Shown here piece by piece: positions 1 to 25,994 of a DNA stretch of 64,000 nucleotides; position 1 is the first letter of the stretch; every line of letters starts with the position of its first letter. Position numbers and translations under genes: made by a program. The notes under the pieces were generated by a model. That model did not search any database. It saw nothing but the letters and a program-made list of their open reading frames with translations, and had not been told where the DNA came from. The DNA comes from Aptenodytes patagonicus (Eukaryota; Chordata; Aves; Sphenisciformes; Spheniscidae), in assembly GCF_965638725.1 (NCBI RefSeq), contig NC_134963.1, positions 12,552,501 to 12,616,500 of the forward strand. The letters run 5' to 3'.

Positions 1-950
1 TTTTAAGGTTGTTGGGTTTCAGTAGCTCTAAATCATTTGCCCTATTCAGGAGACGAGAAAGCCAGATTAGAGAAACCGAAATAGTGAACTGTTGCTCTTT
101 GAGCGTGGGAAAAACCAAGATGTTTTCTTTCTTACTGTAAGATCCTTGCTCTTTTTTAATCAAGAAAACACAGTTGGTATCCAAAAATGGAAAGGCTAAG
201 TAGAAAACTGGCTTGTAATCTAACTGAATGTGCCAGAAGTAGTTACTTGTCTTCTGGCCAGTTAAAACTTCAGTATACTGAAGCTAGCACCTGGGGTTTC
301 AAATGCATAGTGGTCTAAAAATTATCTTTTGTCTTGTTTTATGATGATTATTTTTATGTTAACTGGAAGTTATATGTATTTGCAAATGATGCACATGGGG
401 GATCAGAAAACATTTCTAGGATAAAATTCCTCAGAGAATCTAGTTACTGAAATTAGTCTCTGATAGTTGATAGTATCTGGAGGGAGAGCATATCAATACA
501 AACTGTAATGGACATCTGCAATTTTGAAATTCCCAGATATGATAACTGAAGAGTTCGCTGTTGGGCTTTTTCTTTTTTAATTCTCCCTTATATCTCAACC
601 TTTTAAGTCTCGACCACTTTCTAGTCTCAAGGATTTTCATCCATTTCACAGTTGAAAGAATAGCTCTGTTTTGGTCACAATGACAAAAACATGTTAATTA
701 GGGCTTTTTTCATGTCTGGCTAGTGACATATCAGTGATGTGAAGGTTGAGAGTAAATAGAGAAGAGAGGAATAATTAGAAGAGGAATTATATAAGTAGAT
801 CCTTAGGGCTAAAAACCTTCACTTAGTTCAAGAAAGACTCTTAGACCCCAGGGTAATTATTTGCATATCAAGAACTACAGAATCTAGCCTGTAGGGAAGC
901 TAAGAATGAACTGTGTTCTGTAAAATTAATTCAAGCTGACATCTTTACAG
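1..950. other. AT-rich flank downstream of HNF1A
   Basis: No confident gene. It may hold an upstream exon (50..136) of the plus-strand gene whose last exon is proposed at 951..1086. A short block at 86..112 closely resembles 964..992. Otherwise nothing recognisable. Confidence 0.4.
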
Positions 951-1086
951 AGAACAACTGAAGGAACTGCTGCTCTTTGTGGAGCATGGGAACCTCCCAG
1001 GTGTTGTGCAGTGTCAGGGACCTGTGGAGAATGCCATCCCCCGGCTCATTCAGCAAGATGCACAAGATGAGAATCCACATGGTTAA
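951..1086 (+). CDS. Candidate terminal coding exon of an unrecognised convergent gene
   Basis: A plausible acceptor (ctgacatctttacag) is followed by 136 nt that stay open until TAA at 1084..1086. The reading is (x)EQLKELLLFVEHGNLPGVV, then QCQGPVENAIPRLIQQDAQD-ENPHG. I do not recognise the protein. Composition looks coding (Leu, Gln and Glu rich; GC higher than the flanks). A possible preceding exon at 50..136 (acceptor attcag, donor gtaaga) is open in a phase that joins this one, but that could be chance. An ATTAAA at 1245..1250 could be its poly(A) signal. In human the gene convergent with HNF1A is CUSTOS (C12orf43); I could not match this peptide to it. Confidence 0.33.
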
Positions 1087-1099
1087 TGCAGAGAACTGG

Positions 1100-1924
1100 A
1101 ATCTCCTTGCTGCTGTTAAACTTTAATTTCTGCATTTAAAACAAAGCAGAGCTATATCAAAAATAACCAAGCCATTTCCACTAGGATAGCATGATTTTAG
1201 AGCAGGTCATTTTTAACTGAGAATGTTTGGTATTTTTGTAGTTAATTAAAGGATTTGTAGCTTGTAGTCGTTGATCCCATACTGACAGGTTTGTGCCAAG
1301 CCATTCCTGAATCTGTTTCTTGGTGATTTTCATTGCAGTCAGGAACCAGGTTCTCTCACCCTTGCCTCCAAGATACTATTATTTCTCATAGTTCCCATTG
1401 GTGCTTCTTTACAGCAAAGGTGAGTATTTTAAAGATGGTGCCCTTCTTTGGTAGCTCAGCTTTGCTCTTTCCTACATGGCTTAGTCTGGTGTTGGCAGGT
1501 TTGTTACAGGCCCAGCTTGATGAAGGCTGAGCAGAATTAAAGTCCCATCCATGCCCTGGCATTTTTGCCATGTTGCGTTCAGATCCCTATCTTGATGGGA
1601 TTCTTTCTTGGGCAGCCACAAAAGGATGTCTGGTCATCCTAGGCTGGCTCGTGGGGTTTGGGTTTGCTTGTTTTTTTTGGGGGGGCAGTGGATTTTAGCA
1701 GTGCCAGCATCGTCTTTCCATGGCTTCTGTCTTGAAGCCGAGACATCTTCTCTCATAGAGGCAGCTGAATAAGGGATTTGTATGAGGCAGTAGGGGCTGG
1801 AGGCTGGCTGAGCGCAGCAGCCTTTCCTTCCCATGGAAGGCAGTGGTGACAGTGATGGCAAACAGAGTTGGAGTTGCACCTGACAGGTTGGTCATGGCAG
1901 TCACCCTTGAGCTAGCTGTCTTGA
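1100..1924 (-). other. HNF1A: HNF1A 3' UTR (probable extent)
   Basis: Minus-strand sequence after the HNF1A stop codon. No AATAAA is present on this strand between the stop and about position 700. The first usable hexamer is ATTAAA (plus-strand TTTAAT at 1122..1127), which would place cleavage near 1100-1110 and give a UTR of roughly 820 nt. The end is inferred. Open frames on both strands here (for example 1333..1530 and 1634..1879) look like chance. Confidence 0.5.
1122..1127 (-). terminator. HNF1A: Candidate HNF1A polyadenylation hexamer ATTAAA
   Basis: Plus-strand TTTAAT reads ATTAAA on the minus strand. It is the only common poly(A) variant I found in the right place after the HNF1A stop. 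Use is inferred from position and motif only. Confidence 0.35.
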
Positions 1925-17157
<15,233 letters not shown>

Positions 17158-17381
17158 GGTCTTCAGGCTGGTGTCTTCTTGGATTTGAATTTCGGGTTAT
17201 CCTGCTTCCACCTTCCCTACACCATGTTCCTGAGGTAACACGCCCGACTGTCAGGAGAGTGGGCACAGCACAGCCTCCCGCCTTTACACCCCCCCAAAAA
17301 AAAACAAAATACAAAATTGAGCCACTTCAGACCCCCCACGACTGTCCTGAGCCAGTGCTGATAAAGGGACCCTTGGCTATC

Positions 17382-17389
17382 TGTTTACA
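17382..17389 (-). promoter_or_regulatory. HNF1A: FOXA-type site in HNF1A promoter
   Basis: Minus strand TGTAAACA is the FOXA/forkhead core. It lies about 55 bp from the HNF4 DR1 on the promoter side nearer the ATG. Factor occupancy is inferred. Confidence 0.5.
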
Positions 17390-17444
17390 TTGGAGCAATG
17401 TAAATTCTCCAAGGTTCATATTTATCTGTGTGCTTAGCAAGTTA

Positions 17445-17462
17445 CTGAACTTTGGACTTCAG
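17445..17462 (-). promoter_or_regulatory. HNF1A: HNF4A binding site in HNF1A promoter
   Basis: On the minus strand it reads CTGAAGTCCAAAGTTCAG, a DR1 of two AGTCCA/AGTTCA half-sites with one spacer base. The human HNF1A promoter has an essentially identical HNF4A site, and a MODY family with a mutation in that site is known. Conservation between bird and human supports HNF4A-to-HNF1A control here. Confidence 0.85.
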
Positions 17463-18655
17463 CACTGCAGCAGCAGTTCACAAAGTGCAGAGGGAGAAAA
17501 AGCAGGGGGAGGGGGAAAGGGAGGGAAGCAGAAGAGAGAAGGAGAGTAAAATGAAGGGATAGAAGGCCTGCAGCATGGAAAAGTAAAGCAAGCTATGGAA
17601 AGAAAACTAGGAAAATAAGGATAGAGAAATGTGGCTTATTTCTGGCCCCATTAGTTTTAGAGAAGGAAGGAGGTGGAGTACCCAAAAGGAAGAGGTGCGT
17701 TTTGGCTGTGCGTGGTTCAGGAGAAGGTGCTGCCATTGGAAGATTGCAGAGCCCGCTCAGAGCTCTGGCAGTGGTGAGGTTCAGCCAGTCTCAGCCCCTG
17801 CCAAAGGCTTTGAGCTGAGAGAAAGCCGCACTGGCAGCTTCACTAGCCTTTGTGCAACCACCCAGCAGAGAAGTGTGACCACTGGGTTTATATGAGTATT
17901 TCCAAGACTCACAGGATGTTCTGGAGCTCCAGCTGACTTCTGTGGCAGAGCATCAAGTGTTAAATGACTTTTTCACTTCTGGCTTTGGCTTGCTGGGTAT
18001 CTTGATATGCAAATACTAGTTCCTCCATTATAACTTGCTATGTTTATTGCTTAATTGATGAGGAGGAGCAGTGTACCCACATAATTTGGGGGATTATAGG
18101 GCTTGCCCCACTCAGCTTGTGATTCAAGCACATGATAAAGAACAGCTCTGGGTGTTGGTTCAGGCTGAAAGTCCCTGCCCTATCATCAGTTGCTCTGCTT
18201 GTTCTGAAAAGTGCTCTGGACAGGCCTGTGGTTACCATTTATCATCTACCTCCAGTCCCTCTTGATACCAGCCCTGCTCTAAGGTTCTGCTCCCACCTGT
18301 TGGGTGACTTCCTAAAACATGCTCACTAGCTCGGCTGGAGTTGCTTAGTGCAATTCTCAGGGAGTCCTTATGACTAAATTGTCTTTTCTGGTCTGAAAAT
18401 ATATGAATGAATCTATCTACTTTGGGTGGCTAAATTAGGGAATAACTTGATGTGCACATGTGGACTTGATGCACAAGGATCTCATGCAAATGATTCCTTG
18501 TGTGATCAACAGGAGAAGGATTTCTTAGACAAACTATTGTCTCAGTGGAGGTTTCCTAGGGGCAGCTACCTGTCTCTCATGCACTCCCATCAAGCCTAAG
18601 CTAAGAGGAGCCTAGTAGGACTGTCCCCAAACTGAGTAATGTCCCAAGACAATGC
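17463..18655. other. Upstream flank of HNF1A
   Basis: Intergenic sequence with a purine-rich patch (about 17485..17545). No gene, repeat or RNA recognised. Open frames such as 17629..17895 (plus) lack recognisable domains. Confidence 0.7.
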
Positions 18656-18659
18656 TGCA

Positions 18660-18875
18660 GAGTGACCTTGGCCCCCGTTTTTCCTTTGTGGGCACCGTTA
18701 GCCATGCTCTCCAGGCTCATGCGACAACATGCTAAGTCAGCAGCTGAAGGACAGAGCTCCTTTGCAGACCGGACCCCCTCCTCCCTCCGGGCACAGAGAG
18801 CCGCGGTGGGCGGGCTGGGTGGGCTGCTGGGCTGGCTGACCCTTTCAACCAGGACTGTTGTTAACTGTTAGCTTT
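18660..18875. promoter_or_regulatory. Candidate enhancer patch with MARE upstream of HNF1A
   Basis: A GC-rich island of about 200 bp in AT-rich surroundings, roughly 1.6 kb upstream of the HNF1A ATG. It carries TGCTAAGTCAGCA at 18730..18742 (one mismatch to the 13-bp Maf recognition element), G/C-rich boxes with several CpGs (18770..18840) and a GTTAAC half-site typical of HNF1 sites near 18860. Function is inferred from motif clustering only. Confidence 0.35.
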
Positions 18876-20837
18876 TGTTTCAGATGGTGTCTGCACCCAG
18901 AGTACCAGGACCCCTCACTGCAGTGAGTTAAAAAAGCCCGGATGGATACAGAAAACTCTGTGTGGCTAAAAAGAAGTAACAATTTGGAGTCCATGTAAAA
19001 ACATTTAATGTAAGAAATTTTCATGTGAACATTAATGTAAAAAGACATCTTTAGTTTCTAAAGATTTTTTTTTTCCATACTCTTAATAAAGAGTATTTAA
19101 AGAATGGTGAGCGTTTTTGGCATTGTTCTATCAATGTTTTGATAAAATTTCCATGCATTTTATTTTTTTATTACAGTTTTCCTAATTTCTTGCCCCAATA
19201 TTTGTCAGTACAGCAATATTTGTCGAGGGAAACTGTAAAGAGAAGAAAACATAGCAACAAATTATCTGTCTATATTGTGTGTTTTCAAGGATTCCTTATG
19301 CACCCATAAGTCCTGTTGCTGTTGCTTCTGCTTGCCTTGAAGACCTTCAGCTGCAGAAGTTTTTAAAACAGCCTGTCTTGAAACCAGTGAACTTTGAAGT
19401 CTATAAAAACAGAAATGAACATCTGTTTGGGTGTTAGGATCTCACTGAACGCTACAACTGGATGCCGTGTGGAGAATCCTTAGCTGATTATGGAAAACTT
19501 TCAAATACTGGGGAGGAGGTAAATATTCCCTATCACTTTATCCTGAAGGGCTTTTTCCCTTGGCCTATTAGAACTGTCCATTTTAAACTGTAGGAGCCTG
19601 GACAATTAACAAAACAAGAAGTAAACTTCTACACTGTCAGCTTTACATACACTGTAACCTGCCAGACTGTGCTAGTGAACGGTTCAGCACTCCGTTAAGT
19701 ATTTCAGATTCTTCAGTGCAGGAAAACTAGCAAGCTTTTCAGTGTTTCTTAAACATTATAAATTGCTAGTGGTCAGACTGGACATTTGGGAAGCAGGAAG
19801 GAGACTCCTGCTGCGAATTAGCCAGCACGCCTATTTTATACCCTGGCACTAAGGATTGCAATATCATCTTTCTCAGATTATTACAAGTGCCACAATATGC
19901 AGATGTGAGGTAAGAATAGCAGAGGTCAAGGGTGGAAGCTGCGAGGATTAACCAGCTAGATTACAGTTCTAGTAGTAGAGCAAGAGCTGAATTGTAGAGT
20001 GCCATAATCCAGACAACATTCTCCTGTAACTGGACCGTACTCATGGATTTTGCCTTGAGGATGAATATTTGAAAGAAAAGGTCTTGGTTTTGCTATAGTC
20101 ATTTTCATCTATTACCAGGGCTTAGTATATGATTATTTCCTTAATTGCAACAATTTGCTGGGCTGTGACTTGATTCTCAAGTCACCCTGACTAATACGAT
20201 CTTGGTAATTGTGATAGGGGAAACTTTTGAAGTTTGAAGACACCAAGTGATACCTGCTTGTTTTTCTCATGTTTGCAGTATCTGTTTTTGTATTTTTTTT
20301 TTCCTGCAGAATTGCTTGTTTTTCCTTAGGTGTAACTAATACGGTGGTTGAGACCCCTCAAATTCAGTGCTTCACTGACAAGATGTAAGCAGCTTTACAA
20401 CATTAAACTGGTCAGCTTAATAGCAGGCTCAGGAACAATGTTACATTAACAAATCAGTTTGGATGCAGATTGGAGAAATATATCAATTAGTAATCACAAG
20501 AAGTCTGATTTCTATTTTTTAATGGTAAATTTAATAAAGATTATTTAAACATGTTCAACTACTTTGCATTGTCCTATGTACACTTAAATACTTCTATGCG
20601 TTTTTTTTAATGATTTTCTTCTTTTCTCCTGAAGTAGTAGACAGTCTGACAACACTGTGTGACAGCTATCCCATAAAACTGGGTTCCTGTCATTCTCCAA
20701 TATCCTTCCAGGCAAGGATGTCTTGGGTTCCTCTAATGGAATTCTATTTTATTGGTAAATAATAGTCTGTCTTGATTAACTGTTCCAACGTAATCCTTCT
20801 CCCCTACATGTAATAAAGTAGTTGAATTACTAATTAA
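18876..20837. other. AT-rich intergenic stretch with a duplicated block
   Basis: No gene recognised. The segments 19082..19175 and 20528..20615 resemble each other (a shared ttaataaaga, tatttaaa, cattgt-ctat, atgc-ttttttt order), suggesting an old duplication or two copies of one repeat. A weak MIR-like stretch may lie at 19897..20010. Confidence 0.45.
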
Positions 20838-20858
20838 GTGGATTACTTAACACTGAGA

Positions 20859-21625
20859 ATGACTGCAAGAAAGTATAAATGGGTGTACAGTAGGATCATC
20901 ATTCTTATTTTAGGCTTACTGGTCTGTATTCTACTTATTACACTAGGGCAAAACCAAAGTAACGGGCAGCAGAGTCCTGTGAACAGAATGGAAGGCAGAA
21001 TAGACTCCCAAAGCCTGACTTCTTGTATCAACACCGTTATTACCTTTGTTTTCATTTCATGAATTATAACCATTATTAGGTGTACATGAAAAATACAGCA
21101 ATTTGCTGGGATAAAGCCAATGTAATGTGGCTTCAAGGAGCATACAGAGAAGGAAAAAAACCTAAATATATTTATGATAAAAGTGCTAGCAGAGGGAGCC
21201 TGCATAGTTCCTTGAATACGGTGGTAAAATTGCCATTGGCAAAAGAAACAGAGAAATGGTTCTTTTAATAATTCTTTACCATTTTACTGTTCTTCCTGCT
21301 GAGACTGCTAAATGCTTTACTGGCCCGAATGACATTAACATCATCCCCTCCTTGCAATGTGAGAGCTATCATTATAATGTTCACCCTTATTTCTGTTGTT
21401 GGGGAAAAGAAAGCTATGCAAGTACCAAAACTGATTATTATTTGTGCATTGGGAGCTTAGCCCCAAATGGCACACAGGAGTGTGAAAAATCTGAGATAAT
21501 TGTCATTTATATGTTGTTTTCGTAGGGTTGGATTTCACCTATTTGCGCAAACCCCGAGTATCTCAGTGGGAAAGGACTCACTTGAATACATGGTTTTAAC
21601 GTGCCAAATGTATACCCATTTACAT
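20859..21625 (+). pseudogene. Decayed coding-like stretch, possibly an endogenous retrovirus env relic
   Basis: Three open pieces on the plus strand follow each other almost without gap in different frames: 20859..21062 (67 codons, with a single strong hydrophobic span at about residues 12-30), 21080..21268, and 21256..21525 (90 codons, six cysteines including a CC-W and a short Cys-x-Ile motif, and an Asn-Gly-Thr glycosylation sequon). Hydrophobic leader, Cys-rich ectodomain and sequon are envelope-like, but no gag, pol or clear LTR is visible, and each piece alone is short enough for chance. If real it is broken by several stops and frame changes and cannot make a full protein. It might instead be a decayed host exon. 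Confidence 0.2.
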
Positions 21626-24600
21626 TTTAATTTAGTAGTCTTTGTTGGAAATACGTGATTATAATCAAAAATGTGATTTTACAGAGAAGTTGGTGCCTCC
21701 TTCCGTACTTTCAGTAGTGCAATCAGAAGCAGAACAACCTAAACTTTCAGAGCCAAGAAGGGGGCAAGGATACCTTTTGACTGAGACACTGGAGTAACTT
21801 CCCGAGTTTTTCCTTACCGCTGTTTGCAGGATTCAGTTGCATCCAGAAGAACAAATGTTTTACTCTTTATCTCCAAAGACAATGTTTGTTAAGCTTTGGG
21901 AGTCTCGGTTAAACTGAGGCTAAGGTGTAACAACCATTAAGAACTGGCCTGGATGGTGTGATAATGCCATAGGGCATAATGGGTTTAAATTACAGGCTGC
22001 CTCTCTCCCCTCCATTCCTCTTCCTATATGGGGAAACAGGACAGTGTCCTTCTTCCCAGTCATCCGTCTGTTCCCCCTTCACTTCCTCACTGTTTCTACC
22101 ATCAGGGTGAGGATGAGATTGGAGAGCAGGAGCAGCTCTGGAATTCAGTTAATGAAGGAGTTTCCCACTAGGTGGTAGTGAAGAGAATCGTGTCATGTAC
22201 TGGTCAGTGCACATTTTAATTATTTTTATCGAGGGGAATCCCACAAGGATCTTACAAGCAGAATAGCCTGGCATAGCTCTGAGCTATACTATCAAAACTG
22301 GATCTCTTGGTTTGTTTGGGGTTTTTTTTGCCTTTCCTTTCTGCTTATTTCTGTGCTATTTGTTCCTCCCAAAACCAAGCAGGGTTGAGAACTATACCTG
22401 TCATGTCCTTTCCTGAAAGGTGAAGTGTCTACGTGAAGCTACTCTGGTTTTCTTTCCACCTCCATTATAGCAGAATCAAGACATGGTTAGCTAAATGTCA
22501 TCTAATGACATTTAAGCAATTTGGAGGTGAGGATTTGTAGCCGGTACTTTCATCTGATTTTTCTCCACCAACTTGCCTCTGGGAGCTACCCTTCCAAACA
22601 TAAAAAGAAAAAAAACCCACCACCTAATTTTTGTTTGCCCTTAGTTTTGAAATACCTTGACAGGTCTAAGTAATGCATCAATCTACATCAAAGGTTCCAG
22701 ACAGAACAGGTATTTTGGAAGGACTTTGTAATGTCAGAGTAAACTGTCACTGAACTGTCACTGAAATTCAGAGAATTTCAAGAAAGACTATACACAATTA
22801 TCTGGGGAATGCAAGCAGTGCTCCAGTTTGCAGTAGGAGCAGATGCTGGGTCTGCAAGGAGGAATAAATTTCTCCTGTGAATTCATCCCACCACTATCCT
22901 GTAATGATAGAGTAAGCTTGCAAAATCATTTAGTAGTCTAGTCACAAAGCCTGAAATGCTGAAAAAAATTATACCTTAATTGCTCATCAACTATAAATCA
23001 TTTGTGCCAAATTAATGTGCTGGAAATTTTGCAAGTCTGAGAAATTGGAAGCTATTTCAATAAGGACACAAAGCAGGGGTATTGTTTCATAGATACCATT
23101 ATCAGTTTTACATCCTATTCTCAAGGGAAAAAAATTAAGAAAGGCTCTTTAGTACCAAGACAAGGCTGAAACACTGATTTATCTTTCCCTGCATTGATTC
23201 AAAAAGATGGAGACGTTCTTTTTTTTCCCTCTTGCGTTTACTGTTACAATCGGTGAAAAGGGTAGCATAAACAGGCATCCAAGAGACACTGGGGTTGCAC
23301 CACAGCAGAGTGAGGATTCCAAGTTATTTGTCCGTTTTCTAATTGTTACTGTAGATTTTTCTGCTGTGCTGAGGGAGAATAAAGGCAGGGAATTTCTCCA
23401 TTGTGCAAGTCCTACCGAGAGCATTTTTTTAACAGGGGACGTGTGTATGTGGGAACACCAGAATTTCCACCAAAACTGATCGACTAGGCTGTGTACCCCA
23501 CAGCTCAAGATTTTGAGCATGACTCACTCCTCTCCTTGCATCATATCCACCAAAGCTTTCTATACCTACTGAGATGGGCACAAGTACTGTGTATGGGGTG
23601 TGAGTTGGAGGGCAAAGAGCTATACGGTCAAATAGGGGAGAAAGTTTTTCCAAGGTAGCCCAGCCTGAGCTGGATGAGAGGAAATGTTAGCATTACTCGC
23701 CATCTAATCCTTCCAGCACACCTACCTGCCACGACTGACCCCAGCAGGGATCCCAGTAAGCTAGTCAGTCACGGTACTTTGAGTATTTCCACCTCATAGT
23801 TGACAAATCCAATCCTCAAGCAGATTTTGGCAAGTGGGAGGAGTGCTGATGGTGTCAGGAGCTCTAAGGTTATTTCTGTCCACGAGGCCAAAGGGCTGTG
23901 AAAAGCACAGAGGATTTGGATGCTGAGGTGTGACAACAACCCAAATCACTTGTTTTCAATGCATAAAGATACAGGCATATGGGGGGGAAGAAGCCTTCAA
24001 AGTCCAGCACCATCTTACTAAAAGCACTGTTTAAGTGAAGCACAAGAATCCCAGGCGTTCCCTCCCCTGAGACCAAGTAAGTCTGCGTTGCGTATGCACC
24101 ATCTTCCTTCTGCAGTGTCCCAAAACTTCAGGTGGCTGGAACGTGTTGCAGTTTCCTCTTTATTGATGAAGGAACTGAGCTAGCAGAGATGAAGTGAGCC
24201 ACCCAAGATTACACAGACAACTGGTAACAGAACTGAGAAGAAACAAACAGTTCCTTACTTTTTATCCTGTGTCATGACTACACACCAGCCTAAGTTTTTT
24301 TCCGTTTAAGAGAATAAACGAGATGGACAAAATGGAAATCATTTATTCAATCCACTAATAGAAATTAACTAGAGTGGGCTCCAAATGCCATTTTAGAGGC
24401 ATCTGGCATCTCTGTAGATGCAATGAGAATGTCCCCATGTCACATTAATTTTTTGAAGATTTTAGCAAAGTTGTTATATTAAGGCATAGAATTTCTCCAT
24501 ACTTTTTTTTTTTTTTTTTTAACAAATACCTACTTTTACCAGACCCGGGCATTGTTCTTCTATTTATATTTAATGCAATTACATCACCTCCAGCTGTAAG

Positions 24601-25110
24601 TTAAAACTGGCTCTTCTCCCTCCCACACTAAAAGGAACAATGAATGAGGCTGCCCAGCTGGACTGGAACAATTGCTCTGCTCCGCACTGCACAAAGCCGC
24701 ACTCGCACAAATTGCTGCAAGTGAAGTAACAGGAGGTAAGGATTACTCAAGTAAGCAAACCTAAGACAAGACACCAGTTCTGCATTTGGCAGAAACATAA
24801 TCAAGGACTGAAGATTTGGCAGCAGCACCAAAGAAACCAGGGAGGAGAGAGACGAGACCGGCAACACCGGCTGCCAGTTCCTCTGCCTGGGGCTTGCACG
24901 GTTTTAACACAGGGCTGGTGATAACGTGAAGCAAATGATTTTTATTTGGTCAAAGTATCTTGAATGTTATTTTCCTTCCTTAAAAAAAGTATTTTGAGAA
25001 TTGATCCCATTTATTTTACTTGCTTTGTTTAAAAGATAACAAATTCAGAGATACAGCAATCTCCAGAAACACACTGTGAATTTAAACACTCGAATTTATG
25101 AATTGTCTTA
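21626..25110. other. Intergenic sequence between HNF1A and SPPL3
   Basis: No gene recognised. It includes a MIR-like relic (24155..24235) and an 18-nt T run (24503..24520) that could be the tail of a retroposed element on the minus strand. Open frame 23179..23520 (minus) and others have no recognisable domain. Confidence 0.65.
24155..24235 (-). repeat. MIR-like CORE-SINE relic, minus orientation
   Basis: The order gatgaaggaactgagc, agagatgaagtgagcc, acccaagattacacagac and actggtaacagaactg matches the reverse-complement MIR pattern from the core to the region upstream of it. It lies in the HNF1A-SPPL3 intergenic interval. Confidence 0.55.
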
Positions 25111-25447
25111 CCTGAACTTTGCGTTTACCACCTAACCCTCCTTCAGAAGAAAAACCCACCACAACAGCAACGCAAAGCCGTTCTGAGGGAGTCACGCACC
25201 CCTGCGGGACGGCAGGCAGGCGGCGGGCGTGCCAGAAGAGCGGCAAGAGCAGCCGGTTTCCCAGCCCAGCAGGGGCACCCCGGAGCGCAGCCTACACCCA
25301 GGCCGCAGTGGCTCTCCCGGCCGTTCGGGACACAGCCCAGCGAGCCCCGCTCGCCCTCCCTCGGCACCTCACAAGCCCGGGGCAGCCTGTGCTCGCAGCG
25401 CTCTGCCCCCGCTTTGCTTTTCCACCTCGGGATCTGCCCGCAGAAGC

Positions 25448-25482
25448 GGGGGGGGGGGTGGGGGGGTGGGTGGGGGGGGGGG

Positions 25483-25517
<35 letters not shown>

Positions 25518-25552
25518 CGTGTGTGTGTGTGCGTGCGTGTGTGTGTGTGTGT
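25448..25552. repeat. G-run plus (GT)n/(GC)-interrupted microsatellite
   Basis: G runs of 11, 7, 3 and 14 separated by single T, running straight into about 67 nt of alternating GT with GTGC interruptions. The G part can form a quadruplex and the alternating purine-pyrimidine part can form Z-DNA. It lies about 0.9-1.0 kb upstream of the SPPL3 start codon. Run lengths in an assembly may be imprecise. Confidence 0.95.
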
Positions 25553-25994
25553 TAAACAAAAGCCCGGCCCCTGACCCCCGGCCCCGCTCCCAGCGCTGCC
25601 CCGGCGCGGGTGGGTTGGGGGGCGCTGCTCCCCCGGCTGCCGCCTGCGGGAAAGGAAACGCCGCTTCGGGAGTCACGCTTCCCCGCCTGAAGCTCGGAGA
25701 AGCTCCCCCGGCCTCAAAACCCACCCGCAACTCGCGCTCGGCTTTTCTGGCGGAGAAAGCTCCGGCTCTCCCGGCCGCTCCCCCCTCCAGACGCCGGGCG
25801 CCGGCCACACCGCGACGCGGGGAGCAGCGGGGCTCCCGGCGCGGGGCGGCCGCGGCCACGGCGAGCTCGCCCGCCCGCCCGCCCGCGGGGCCGAGCCTGA
25901 GCAGCGGCGCGAGGCGCGGCCGGGCCCGACAACCAGCACCCCGCCGCCTCCTCCTCCTTCGCCCACAGCGCCTGCGCGCGGCCGGCGCCGGCGG

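Larger units (their letters stand above)
17158..17470 (-). promoter_or_regulatory. HNF1A: HNF1A proximal promoter and 5' UTR
   Basis: Region upstream of the HNF1A ATG. It contains, with distance, a short upstream ORF (17217..17225), a FOXA-type TGTAAACA on the minus strand (17382..17389) inside a perfect inverted repeat (17384..17404), and an HNF4-type DR1 (17445..17462). There is no CpG island, in keeping with a tissue-restricted promoter. The transcription start cannot be fixed from sequence. Confidence 0.75.
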
